In this document: positions 49,056 to 61,192 of the stretch, piece by piece | Layout of the letters: every line of letters begins with the position of its first letter | Position numbering within the stretch: position 1 is the first letter of the stretch | DNA from: Solen grandis | Lineage: Eukaryota; Mollusca; Bivalvia; Adapedonta; Solenidae | Assembly: GCA_021229015.1 (NCBI GenBank) | Contig: CM037781.1 | Location: 40,539,417 to 40,603,416 of the forward strand | Length of the DNA stretch: 64,000 nucleotides | Direction: 5' to 3' | Translations under genes and position numbers: made by a program | The notes under the pieces: generated by a model | The model's database searches: none | Told to the model about the DNA's origin: nothing | What the model saw: only the letters and a program-made list of their open reading frames with translations

Positions 49056-50941
49056 AATTTGTTTTTCCTAACACAGGGGTCTATTAATCAGAGATATACA
49101 GTATGTTTAAAACCAACTGCTGGCTTTCAGTTTGATCTGGTTTAGGTCTAGTTGATTATGAAGTATTATGTGTTGCCATGTTTTGCAGAAAGGGTGAATG
49201 TCATAGACATCAAATATAGAGAAGTTGATAGAGACAGGACAGAAAAATTAAACTTCCAATAAACTTTCTGATTATGAATTTTAACTTTGAGATTCTGCTG
49301 TTAAAATGAACAATGAAGTAGATATAACAGACCGTCTGCAGCAATAAAAGTTTGCGTTATAACTTGAAATTACAGCACTACTGCTACCCTTTCCACTGCT
49401 ACCCTTTCCATCTGCCAAACTAGATTGAAACTGATTGATTACAATTTAAATTTCAAATAAGGTCTTATAAATTCAGCAATAACTTGCCAAATCTGAAATA
49501 TTCAAATTTTGCAATTTGCTTTATAAGCGCTGCAAAAAATTGAAGTCTTGCTCATAAAAAAATGGGGGGGTTATCATATTCATTCGATTTTTACTGTTGA
49601 TTTGAGGCAACTAATTCAACTGTCATCGCTACTGCAGTTTTCAGTGAAATGAAATGTATTATGGAAGAAATCACTACGGCTAATGTTGCATTTTTCATGA
49701 GGAAACACCACGAAATCTTTATGACTCAGAACTAGAATTTCGGAGACAGAATTTTGCTCCGATTCCCAGTTCATTCATAGCAATACACAGCATTCATTGC
49801 CTTACAAAGTTTTCTGACAAAAACAGCAAAGCATTATGATTGAGTATATATATGGTTAGCTGTCATAAAACATTGATCTAGGCTTGGGTCAGGAAAAATT
49901 GTTTCCAGCAAGATACCATTGATGTAATAGTATTGAACTGGGTTCTCATCACATGAACTCTGGCTGGTGAATACATTGTTTGATTTGCTGTTCAATATCG
50001 TTGATATTCCTTTTGGTAATCCTGAACATGAAATTTACATTATATTTGTATGAAGTATCATAATTTGCCAATAAAAACGTATACAAGGCGAACTGGAGAC
50101 ATGAAACGGGAAAAACGTGTGAACCCATCAGAATATAATTGGCATGTATTTGTAAGGCAGTCGGAATGGTTCAGAAATTCGGAGATTTTGATCTGGTCTG
50201 ATGTGAGCTGTAGTGTTATTTCATCAGAAAAAGATTCGGCTCATGTGTCTGCCATTGGCTTCTTTCAGGGGTGCTCAAAAGGTTGTATACAAATCTCTAG
50301 AAATCCCTTTTCTATGGTTGATACATAGTGTAACATGCAGGTTTATCAGGTTTAATTTGGTTACCGTAACATTTATGATCAGTTTAGAAGCTACAACACT
50401 GCACTGGAATAAGTCTTTTTTGGGGACATTTGATTGTTCAAAATTCATGTTTGACCACCCTCTGTAGCTCCATGAAATACTTGCGAATGAAGATTTTTCA
50501 TTTTCAAAGTTAAACAAAAACTTTTTGTTTAATTTGAACCATAAATCAACATTAACATGTGCAAAAGTTACTTGTGCAAAAAGCTGAAAATGAAATATGA
50601 GTAAAATATTGCCTGTGACAAGGGTTAGCTATAAAGTTTTCAATTTTATCCAGTAGAAATGTCAAAATGAAATACGCAAGATAACAAAAAATGGCAGGCT
50701 TTGTTTTACTGTGATGAAAACAAAGATTGATCAAATTCATTATTTCCTAGAAATGTCTGTGTATGCAACCATTTGTTTGTTGACATGATATATTACTAAA
50801 AAATGTCACTCAAAAATGTTAGACGAAATGCAACTTTCATGGTTGTGACTTTACGCCTCTCCAACCGTATCTCAGTCATCTGGCAGCCTCATTGCATGAG
50901 ACAAGTTAGTATAGTGGTAACTCACTGTAATGCAGTTCACC
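49056..50941. other. Intron stretch, nothing recognised
   Basis: Open frames of 84-92 codons on + and 80 on - at 50050-50517 overlap one another and have no accepted splice or motif support. Confidence 0.45.
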
Positions 50942-51183
50942 TTAACCCTTTCCCTCATATAGACTCATTTTGACGCACTCAATAGGTACCACATAAAGCC
51001 TGATCTGCAGAAAACCACAGTTAAACCGTACCAAATTTATTTACAAAATCCTCATTTCCAGACCACTGAGGAGCAGCGAACAGCATAAAACCTGATTAGC
51101 CTGCGAGTTACTCACAGGCTGATCTGGTTTTATGCTGTTCGCATAGGTCTTTTCATGGTTTCCTCTATGAGGGAAAGGGTTAA
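50942..51183. mobile_element. MITE family A, copy 5 (full length)
   Basis: TTAACCCTTTCCCTCATATA and TATGAGGGAAAGGGTTAA ends, 242 bp. The central hairpin is intact (GAACAGCATAAAACCTGATT ... GATCTGGTTTTATGCTGTTC). Nearly identical to copy 1, which suggests recent amplification. Confidence 0.9.
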
Positions 51184-51342
51184 ACTAGTGGCAGTTAATA
51201 CCACACCCAGTCACTTTATCCTGACACCAAGCCAACTCATTATATACTAAGAGCATACCAAAGGATCTACACAAATACTTTTTTTCACAATTTATGTCGG
51301 GAATGATGATTTAATCCATGACCTCCTAATTGGGCAGCAGGT

Positions 51343-51690
51343 GCTTGAGCCTGGGTTACCTGCCCCTGTCACTATGTACTGAACAATTATGTAAGATTGT
51401 ACATGGGAACCAGACTACAGATGCTTGAGCCTGGGTTACCTGCCCCTGTCACTATGTACTGAACAATTATGTAAGATTGTACCTGGGAACCAGACCACAG
51501 ATGCTTGAGCCTGGTTACCTGCCCCTGACATGTCTGAACAATTATGTAAGATTGTATGCTGGGAACCAGACTACAGATGCTTGAGCCTGGGTTACCTGCC
51601 CCTGTAACTATGTACTGAACAATTATGTGAGATTGTACGCTGGGAACCAGACTACAGAGCTTGAGCCTGGGTTACCTGCCTCTGTCGCAA
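51343..51690. repeat. 80-bp tandem repeat, about 4.5 copies
   Basis: GCTTGAGCCTGGGTTACCTG starts at 51343, 51423, 51503 (one base shorter), 51579 and 51659. Each full unit also has ACTGAACAATTATGTAAGAT and GGGAACCAGACTACAG. The last phrase contains the complement of the GTAGTCTGGTTCC seen in the 46514 fold-back, so the two may share a source. Confidence 0.9.
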
Positions 51691-52003
51691 GCAACGATCC
51701 TGCTTTGATAAACCAGCCTTAAGACTTAGGAAAAAAAACATTTTAATATACATTTTACTCAATTTAGCAACCAACACTATCCATTAAGTGGCCATTTTTG
51801 CTTGTTCATTTGACCTCTTATAAAAGGTTTGGACTGTATTATTTAGCCAGTTATTAAAAGCAACCACCTTAACACTATTGCTTGTTCACTTAGTGACTTC
51901 CTATGACAGGTTTGACAGTGTTTTAAGTATATTTTTGGGTGGGAAGTAATTAAAATATGATTCATCTTCTCAAAGGAGGGAGCATGACTTAAAATAGCAT
52001 ATC

Positions 52004-52203
52004 TTAAGGTCATCTATCTATCATTAAATTGACATCTAGGTCCATCAAGTGGTTGTAGAAATTTTATTGTAAATTCAAGCCTGTATAGACTTTGAGCAAA
52101 AGAGTCTAAAACTCCCAAGTCAGTTGATGCTTGCGTCTGCACTAAAGTCTTTTTAAGCATTTGAAAGACCATGATTTTTATTTAATGGAAAGATTACCGT
52201 TAG
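52004..52203 (+). mobile_element. MITE family C, copy 3 (diverged)
   Basis: TTAAGGTCATCTATCTATCA at the left; the right end is decayed (AATGGAAAGATTACCGTTAG). The interior GGTCCATCAAGTGGTTGTAG, CAAGCCTGTATAGACTTTGA and CAAGTCAGTTGATGCTTGCG matches the other copies. Confidence 0.7.
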
Positions 52204-52629
52204 TGGTAAATAGAATTCATTTTTTTCTCTCTGGTTTCATATTAGAAAGTATAAAATGTTCCCCAAGAATGTCATGGCCTCTATAAAGAAACACTACAAC
52301 AGAAGGTAAACAAATTACCAGCCATTTTCTACAATCATTTTGAGGTAAAATTGATATTTTGTGTTTACATAAATCATTTCTTATTAAATATCATTGGAAA
52401 TTTATTGAATTTATGACTATTACACTTACACAGAAAATTGTGTGCATTTTCCATTTCTATTCTCATTTATTAAATCTGATGCAAATTTTGATAGATTTCT
52501 TTACAAATTTTGAGCAAGTAGGGAACTTTATAAGACATTATATTATGTTTATCTGCCTGTGATAGTTGCCCATCAGTCATTTTACATAAAGACGGTGCCT
52601 AGTTGGAATAATATTTAGAGACGACAGCT
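52204..52629. other. Intron stretch, nothing recognised
   Basis: AT-rich. A 67-codon open frame is unsupported. Confidence 0.5.
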
Positions 52630-53030
52630 TTTAGTCCAAGGTTTCTCCTAGAATTAAGACTTTTGTATTGCCATTTAGTCTAAGGTTTCTCCAAGAATCA
52701 GGACTTTTATATTGCGTTTGCCATTTAGTCCAAGGTTTCTCCTTTTGTATTGTCGTTTAAATTCCAAGGTTTCTTTAAGAATCAGGACTTTTGTATTGCC
52801 ATTTAGTCCAAGGTTTCTCCTAGAATCAAGACTTTTGTATTGTCGTTTATTCCAAGGTTTCTCCAAGAATCAGGACTTTTGTATTGCCATTTAGTCCTAA
52901 GGTTTCTCCTAGAATCAGGACTTTTGTATTGCCATTTAGTCTAAGGTTTCTCCTAGAATCAGGACTTTTGTATTGCCATTTAGTCTAAGGTTTCTCCTAT
53001 AATCAGGACTTTTGTATTGTTTTAAGGTTT
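52630..53030. repeat. 44-bp minisatellite, about nine units
   Basis: Units of AAGGTTTCTCCTAGAATCAG, then GACTTTTGTATTGCCATTTA, recur with a usual period of about 44 bp. Some units are partially deleted (around 52734-52768) or expanded. Short frames on both strands through it are repeat artefacts. Confidence 0.92.
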
Positions 53031-54589
53031 ATCAAGGTTTTGATGAATCTATTTAGAATATCTTCGATGTTTCACTCTCATGTGACATCTGAGAGGTTGG
53101 AAAAAGTACTTGAAACTTGCAAATTTGATTAAAAAATACATATTCAATGGCATTGTACAATAAAAATGATAAAAACTGATGAGATATTCATTCATACATA
53201 AAACAATAAGGAACAGTCAGCAATGCCGTTGTTTTCAGTTGTATTTTGATACTTTCTACAGATTCACATTGTCTCAGACTTAGAGGTAATTCATTTCACT
53301 GTTTTGGACCTATCATACTAAAACTACTGACTACTGTCAGAGTCTTTTTCTTATTAAAAGGAACAATATAACAGCCATCAGAGGATTCAGTTCGCTTTGA
53401 CACATGAGGAGACAAAAGTAAGAGAGGATTAATGGATAAATTTGATAATGTGCACCTTTTTTTTTTCAAGGAAGTATTTAAATATGTTTATGGAAAGTTA
53501 TGTGTTACTTGAAATAAAAATCCCATCAATTCCTTGTAAAAGTTTTAGTATTCTTTAACAATGACAGAGAAATTCCAATATGCATCGTAAATAATGGTAT
53601 TAAAGTTTGATGTTGAGACATTAAAACATTTTTATATTCGAGACAAATATAAGCTAAAATTATGTATTGAAATATTCCTTAAGTCAGATAAGAGCACCTT
53701 GAGTTGATTAAGGATTTATTTTGAATTCATTGTTGGATATTAAAGCCTGCAGTGAGGTAATAGAGTTTTAAAAAAAATCTAAACTATTCCAGGTCAAAGT
53801 TTTAGTATAATTGGATATTCTTCACTGTTCAATTTTAGCTATAAAATCAAAAAAAAGAAAAGGAAAAACGTGTTTTATTGATTTTATTTTCATTTATATA
53901 TTATTTGAAAGAGGAATTAACTATGATAAAAAGAATTTGAAGGCCATTTCTTCAATGAAAAAATATGCTGAAAATATTCATAGCAATTTCAGCTATTTTA
54001 TATCCATCCTTAGCTTACAAAAGAAATCATAAAAACAAAAATGTAAGACTTGACAAGGAACGGCAGTTAATCTGAAATTTGTGAATTTCCTCTATTTAAG
54101 TTCTTAACAATTTGCTACTTAAACACTATTTTGCATTCATAGTGAATGTAATAACCTAGGAGTTGTCATACTGAGAAACTCCGATTAGGCGATAAGAAAA
54201 TTTGTGGAATTCAATTTTAACCTTATTCTTTGAAGTTGGGCAATGTAATTTTGAATAACAACCCAGTGTTTCTTCATTTCCATTTTGTATTACAAATTTT
54301 ATTTTCATTTTTTTTTTCTGCAAATGTAGACAAACTTCGTCTAGATGTAATCCGAGTTCACTGATTTATTCCGTTCTGGAGTTTTTTATGCTCGTCAGCA
54401 AATCTCATTTATATAATGAAGATATAGGGGAGAAAAACAGAATTTAAAATTGAGTCCACAGACAATGTGATTTATGGGTGATCGATTCATAGCAATCAAT
54501 CTCTGAAGTCTCCTCAGTTTACTAAAAATAAGGCCCACTCGTTCATTTTGATATCTGCATGTTTTTGTTTTCATTGATGGTCGTTTTTT
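53031..54589. other. Intron stretch, nothing recognised
   Basis: AT-rich with T- and A-runs. No gene or repeat family identified. Confidence 0.5.
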
Positions 54590-55240
54590 AGCTCACCTTT
54601 TTTAAAGGTGGCTGTTGTTACCGATGAATGTCTTTCGTCCATCTTCAACATTTAGCTTGAACGACATCTCCTTCTTAACTACTGGGCCAGTTTTCATAAA
54701 GCTTTGCAGGTATGTTCCTTTAGTGGTCCTCTTCCAAAGTTGTTCAAAGAATTAAAAATTCCATTCCAGATCTGGTTACCATGGCAGCTAAAAGGGGGAA
54801 AATATAAAAACTTAAAAAGTCTTCTCATCCAAAAGTTCTGACTGGATTTTAAATATCTTTGCACAGATGTTCCTTTGGTCACTCTCTGCCAAGATTGTTA
54901 AAATTATGTGGATCCGTAAAAAAAACATGGCTGCCAGGGGGCAGATCCCATTTTCCTTATTTGATATAGTACAAATTTGAAAAATCTTCTTGTCCAAAAG
55001 TGCTAGCTGGATTTCAAAGTTTGTTTTGGCACAGATGTGTCTTTTGGTCACTCTTTACCAAGATTGATAAAATCATTTGGATCAATCAAGACTGTTAAAA
55101 TTATTTAGATCTGTCGAAAAAATATGGCTGGCAAGGGGCAGAGCCCTTTTTCCACAATATTAAAGGTATTTACTGTTTTCTTTTCCTCCCACTAACACCT
55201 GGTTCTCAGGTGAGTGATTCCAGGGTGATTTTGCTGCTTC
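54590..55240 (+). mobile_element. Pearl-like (Helentron-associated) element, near full length
   Basis: It starts TTTTTAGCTCACCTTTTTT and ends CAGGTGAGTGATTCCAGGGT. AGCTCACC and AGGTGAG form subterminal inverted repeats, and the end matches the AGGTGAGCGATCCAGGG tail of the element at 1-730. The interior has a lead segment plus about two core repeats of roughly 160 bp (TCTTCTCATCCAAAAGTTCT / TCTTCTTGTCCAAAAGTGCT; TTTGGTCACTCTCTGCCAAG / TTTGGTCACTCTTTACCAAG). The final hairpin is decayed. The 49-bp minisatellite begins immediately after it. Confidence 0.65.
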
Positions 55241-55250
55241 AGTGTATGTC

Positions 55251-56090
55251 ACTTCATGTGTGTTATATACTTGCTACTCCAGTATATCATACATTTGTTA
55301 CTTCATGTGTGTTATATACTTGCTTCTCCAGTATATCATACATTTGTTACTTCATGTGTGTTATATACTTGCTACTCCAGTATATTATACATTTGTTACT
55401 TCATGTGAGTTATATACTTGCTACTCCAGTATATCATACATTTGTTACTTCATGTGTGTTATATACTTGCTACTCCAGTATATCATACATTTGTTACTTC
55501 ATGTGTGTTATATACTTGCTACTCCAGTATATCATACATTTGTTACTTCATGTGTGTTATATACTTGCTACTCCAGTATATCATACATTTGTTACTTCAT
55601 GTGTGTTATATACTTGCTTCTCAGTATATCATACATTTGTTACTTCATGTGATGTTATATACTTGCTACTCCAGTATATATACATTTGTTACTTCATGTG
55701 TGTTATATACTTGCTACTCCAGTATATCATACATTTGTTACTTCATGTGAGTTATATACTTGCTACTCCAGTATATTATACATTTGTTACTTCATGTGTG
55801 TTATATACTTGCTACTCCAGTATATCATACATTTGTTACTTCATGTGTGTTATATACTTGCTACTCCAGTATATTATACATTTGTTACTTCATGTGAGTT
55901 ATATACTTGCTACTCCAGTATATTATACATTTGTTACTTCATGTGTGTTATATACTTGCTACTCCAGTATATCATACATTTGTTACTTCATGTGTGTTAT
56001 ATACTTGCAACTCCAGTATATCATACATTTGTTACTTCATGTGTGTTATATACTTGCTACTCCAGTATATTATACATTTGTTACTTCATG
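55251..56090. repeat. 49-bp minisatellite, about 17 copies
   Basis: The unit ACTTCATGTGTGTTATATAC, then TTGCTACTCCAGTATATCAT and ACATTTGTT, repeats every 49 bp with point variants (GAGTTATATAC, TATTATAC) and occasional indels near 55620-55690. Since the unit lacks stops in several frames and 49 is not divisible by three, one open frame cycles through all three phases, giving a 293-codon frame. There is no gene signal, so it is not annotated as coding. Confidence 0.95.
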
Positions 56091-57002
56091 ATAACATTTA
56101 GTCTTTGTCAGTAATGCTCTTTGTGGACAAAATTAAATTGTAAAGCTCAGGAGAAGAAAATAGGATGTGAAGCTTATCTTAGAATTGTAAATCGCACCAT
56201 TCCGATTTCAAAATCCTTGATCTATTTTTTTTTTTTTCAGACTCTTGTCTTAAAATACTTCAATCTTTTCCTGAGGGCTTTTCCCCAACATTCTCCTGAA
56301 CATGTCAATATACAACCATTTCCATTTCATTTGACTTACCAGGAGAAAGTAAAGTAATTTTACAGTGAACACTAAAGTAATTTCTCACTACGGCATTGCC
56401 ATCACCCTACATGTCACAGAAACTTCAGCGTTCTAATTAACAGTCGAGATAAGCCGTTGATACATGTCCTCGTTCGTTATTATCTACCAGGTTTCTTTGA
56501 TTTAGACCTTGTCTGTGTTTATTTCCCACCAATGTAAACATACCATATAGGGACATATAGGGATTTTATTGGCAGTAGCATTTCTAATGATTCGTTTTTA
56601 TCGCATTTCATCAAGCTGGGCTTGCAGTGAGAAATTTTATGATGCAGACCTGGTATTCTTTATTTGATGATTGCGAGATTTAAGTCCATCGGCGGACAGT
56701 CAGTCGATTGTATTATTTTTGTTTGTTATGCGATCATTGATTCACAACTCTTGTTACTGTTAATTAAGATAAGCTGACAAGGAAAAGAACAAGAAAGTGT
56801 TGTGGACATGTCCATTTGAGGTTTCATCCATATTTATACATGTCCATTTTGGTTCCATCCATGTTTAATGTCCACTTATGGGTTAAACCATGTTTATGCC
56901 TTTACATTTAAATATACATTGCCATTTTGGAGTCAAATTCATCAAAAAAATATTTTCTGCCTCGATAACTATTTCTTTGTACTGTCATCTCATGTGATTT
57001 TA
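56091..57002. other. Intron stretch with a possible regulatory patch
   Basis: 56380-56720 is non-repetitive, more GC-balanced sequence with homeodomain-like TAATT, GATA-like (GAGATAAG) and forkhead-like (TGTAAACA) motifs. No exon is supported. Confidence 0.4.
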
Positions 57003-57244
57003 TTAACCCTTTCCCTCATAAAGGAAACCATGAAAAGACCTATGCGAACAGCATAAAACCAGATCAGCCTGCGAGTAACTCGCAGGCTGATCAGGTTTTA
57101 TGCTGTTCGCTGCTCCTCAGTGGTCTGGTAATGAGGATTTTACAATTAAATTTGGTAAGGTTTGAGTTTGGCTTTCTGCAGATCAGGCTTTATGTGGTAC
57201 CTATTGAGTGCGTCAAAATGAGTCTATATGAGGGAAAGGGTTAA
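57003..57244. mobile_element. MITE family A, copy 6 (full length)
   Basis: TTAACCCTTTCCCTCATAAA and ATATGAGGGAAAGGGTTAA ends, 242 bp. The central hairpin is well preserved: GAACAGCATAAAACCAGATC ... GATCAGGTTTTATGCTGTTC with TGCGAGTAACTCGCA at the centre. Orientation as copies 2 and 3. Confidence 0.9.
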
Positions 57245-60200
57245 TACCCATATTTATGATGAACAGAAACCGATTAACATTCCATGCTAATATTATCACG
57301 TGTATATAATTATATTGTAAATAATTATGTGATTACTTGATAATGCTACCCATATGGAAGCAAAACTGTGTTAGCTCACACAAGATTCCAATGTGTGCCA
57401 ATTTTCACACTGCAAAAACTTAATGATAATTAGTCCTTCTGTCTTCAAGATTTCCTGTTTTGAAAGCCGTGACCAGGTTTAATGAGTGTTTTCTTTGTGT
57501 GTTTTCCTGTGTCATATTTCTTGAAAATATCTTTCTTTCTTTTTTTTATCTTAATATTTCCAGGAATTGCATTAATGAGTTTGACATACATCTCTCTATG
57601 CCATTCTTTTATTATTATTAAATTGAAAAAGGGACATTAAAAAAGTTCAAAATGTATTCAGTTGATACTATTTTTAACTCTACCAAATATATTGAAGAGG
57701 GGATGTGGGGATGGGGGAATTTTGAGACATCCTGCTTTGTTCAGTTGTGATGCGTTATTTTTTGAAGCCCAGATGTATTTATGAGGGCATGAATCATCTT
57801 CAGCTATAGTTTAAATATTCACCAAGTGACGGTAATGTAAGATGTAATCCAAGAGATGAATTATGGGTATTCTGGTTGCTAAGGACAGCCACCACCTCAA
57901 GTCCCCCTTTTTCTCGACATTCGTCCCTGACACATACAGGCACAAGCTTGCGACCACCTTCAAGATGAATGTGTCTCAGTCTGTATTTACATGAGGATAG
58001 AATCCATCAGTGTCCCCCAACTGCTTTGTATGACTGATCTAAGTCTTGTAGGAGATTGATCAAGCTTCTTCTCACACAGTCTGGATTTCTATACAAAATG
58101 CCCTACTGTCGTTTGCAGTTGTATGCCCCAGGTTAAAAGTCTGCGAACTAAAGAAAACCAGATTCTTTATTTATTTTTCTCCAGCAAATTAGGCTCTTAT
58201 TCAGAAAAAAATATGAATTATTATGTACTTTTTCTTGCTAGAATATTTAGTTGCTATAGTGACATGTTGATTGTTTCCTTTTTTTATCAAATAAAAGACT
58301 GCTTTTAAAACAACTGAATATTTCCCAGATATAATTCCTGTAATCAAAAGATAACTTAATCTCCTGTTGGAAATAACTTTCAAACATTTCCAAGACAAAT
58401 GGTGCTTCGGAACCAGCCAATGTTTTAGACTGGTATCTTTCCATTTCATCTGCAGTAGATTATGATATGGAGATATTGGGTGAACCAGTCTACATTAATC
58501 ATATGTGATATGAGCGCCATCTATCAGAATGACAAATCACTTGTTCCCCATGATTGCAGTTGTGTCTGGCAATATCTAAATTAGATATTACCAAAAACAA
58601 CATCACTTTTATTTATAAGAATAGACTGGTTCCAACATTGGATAGACTGTATCAAATAGGGGAAATATTGTAGATATATGTCAATACTAACTTCATATCT
58701 AATAGTTGCAATATCAAACAATACAAGTACATATGACAAGGTTCAATTTTTATGGTTGCGTTTTCTTTATAGACAAATTATCTACAGAGACATTATTTGG
58801 CTGTATGGGCAAAATATGATATACTGTTTGGATATTTTGTCAAAAATATTCTGGAAAGAATATTAGAATATTATAAAAACTGCAGATCAATAGTTGACTT
58901 GAAATTCAAAGTTACTGTAGCTGCTAGTTATAGTATTATGGATTTAACGCAAGGGAAAGTCATGAAATGAGGATATAATGACAACAGTGATGCAGGGCTT
59001 TAATCACCTTCCTTGATAGCATTCAGTCGATTGTTGTCATAACACCACATGTGTTGCAGTCCTGTATAATACAAGATAGGTTTTTGATTCCCAAATGCAG
59101 CATGGGACTGCACTCTGTTGTTGGATATACAGATTTCTTAGGATCTTTAAACTCACTTTACTTAATCTCTTGCTTTAATGTTCCATCATATACCATCTTA
59201 TAGAGTTGCATCCTGTTTTACAAAATGTTCACAAGCTTATCACAATCATGATGGACAGAAGGTCCGTTACCAGAGTAAGGGACATATTGGTCTCTATTAA
59301 TTTTTTTCAGGAGTTTCAGCCCCTTCTAACTCAGGAAGTTTGACTGTATGCCTGAAATTACTATTTATTTTTGGTCTCCAAATTTCATGGTTGTCAAGTT
59401 CTTAAAATCTTCTCTTACCTTTCCAAAAATAAGGGATAGTACAGGAAAATACACAAAAAAATATTTCTGAATTTGTGCCCCTGAATTGATGCAGTAGGGG
59501 TAGTAACCACTTCCACCAAAACTTCTTGTAAGCAGCGTTGAAGATTCTGCTGAATGTTTTCGGTTCAAGGAAGATGTGTCCTCGTCAGTCAAGGCTTGTA
59601 TCGGGAGAGGGCTGTTTGGTCCGCTTCCTGACTTGAGACGAGTGCTACGTCACATGATACTGACAGCTTTGATTATTTCCAGTGGAAAGATAGACTTGCG
59701 ATGACCTCCTTGGGAAGATGGAAAGTAAATCCTTATAGATAGTCTGTTTAAATTCAGCTGGTCTGATACTGAGGAATAAAATCTCGGGAGTCAAATTTGA
59801 ATAAAGGCCTAGATATCTGGAGCCTCTCAATGATTTGTATAGAAAGATACCGAACATAGCTGCAAGAGGTTCCTGCAGCTGTGTGACAGGTAGAATCAGA
59901 TTTTTTGTTTAATACTGACATATTTGGTTTTAATTTATGATTCATTGGCATTTGTGAGGTTTGAATTATTTGTGAAGGCAAAAATATGACTGATTTATTG
60001 GCATATTTGGTCTAATATATGAACAAATGTGATGGTGTTAAGGCAGCATTGGCCCTATGCTATGAAAATACAACATGCACATCAGTCTGATTGTATAAGG
60101 TGTGGATTTGAGTGTAATAACTGAGCTGAAGTTGAATTTGCTTATTTTCCAGATCACAAAAAATACTTAAATATATATATCACACTTCCAAAAACTATAT

Positions 60201-61192
60201 TTTATGTTTTGGGCTTGAAAATCATGCATAACTCTTTACCTCATGCAGATGTGTTGTGATGCTCAGGCCCAAAGCTTCAAGGAGCTGTTATATCACCTTT
60301 TTTGTGTTTTACTGTTAAAATAAGAAATTAGTAGACTGTTTGTGACACTTTTACAACTATGAAAGAAGTAATATGTAGGAAGGTAAGTGAAACTGGCTCC
60401 GCAGGTGTTAAATGTTCCAATTATTTATCTCTTCTTGTCTAAAAATATTTCATGTGTCAGAAATTGGGGAGATGACAAAGGAAAAGATGTGACATTTACT
60501 AAATTTCAAATAGATTTTTTGTAGAAGAAATTTGATAATAGAAAGCATAACTTAAGTAATTGAATGTGCTGTATGTCAAAACCAGTAGTTGTTCAGGGAA
60601 TAATAAGAATTTTGCCCAGGCTTTATAACAGCTGAATAAACTAATATTTATCCGGCAGAATTTGAAATTGATGTCAGTGAATTAATGTAGACACTCTCGA
60701 TGTGAAGGGAGACTTACTTGGCATCCCGTCCTTTCTCATTTTCTGTCCTCCTGGCTTCTCAGATTTATTGATCTGGGCCCCTGGGAGGGCGCACCAGAGA
60801 TGATAATTGAATAAGTCTTTGTCCAGTTCTGCGTGTGATGTACTCGTATACGCAGCTTGTACATGACTTGGTTTCATCATTTGATCAGGTTCTTGAGAAT
60901 GTGTAAAATGTGGATCACTGATTTATTTGAGATGATTCCTCTTTCATTTGTTTTCATTATATCTTTTCAATATATATATTTTTTTTTTTTTTTTTAATTC
61001 TGAGATGTCAAAATGTTAAAACATATATGCAGTTGTTTATTATTATCATCATAATGTTCCTCATTTTCTTTTTTCCTAAAATCTTATCTCTCCAGTATTA
61101 CAGTCATTGTTTTCTAACCTCATTGTTTTCTCAGTTCTGTACTTTTATCTTTAACAGTCATAATAACACTGTCATTATTGCTATAATTTCAG
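57245..61192. other. Rest of the 13.3-kb intron
   Basis: No + strand exon is accepted before the acceptor at 61192. Two patches, 59460-59640 and 60690-60880, look coding-like on the minus strand. The first reads LPIQALTDEDTSSLNRKHSA; the second reads HAELDKDLFNYHLWCALPGA and ends at a CCAA|GTAAGT donor-like site. Neither is recognised. A family B relic lies near 60226-60290. A T-homopolymer is near 60980-60995. Confidence 0.4.

Noticed and set aside
55210..56114. 293-codon and several 110-142-codon open frames with a repeating YHTFVTSCVLYTC-like text
   Set aside because: All arise from the 49-bp minisatellite, which lacks stops in several phases. There are no splice or promoter signals, and the same peptide appears in all three frames.
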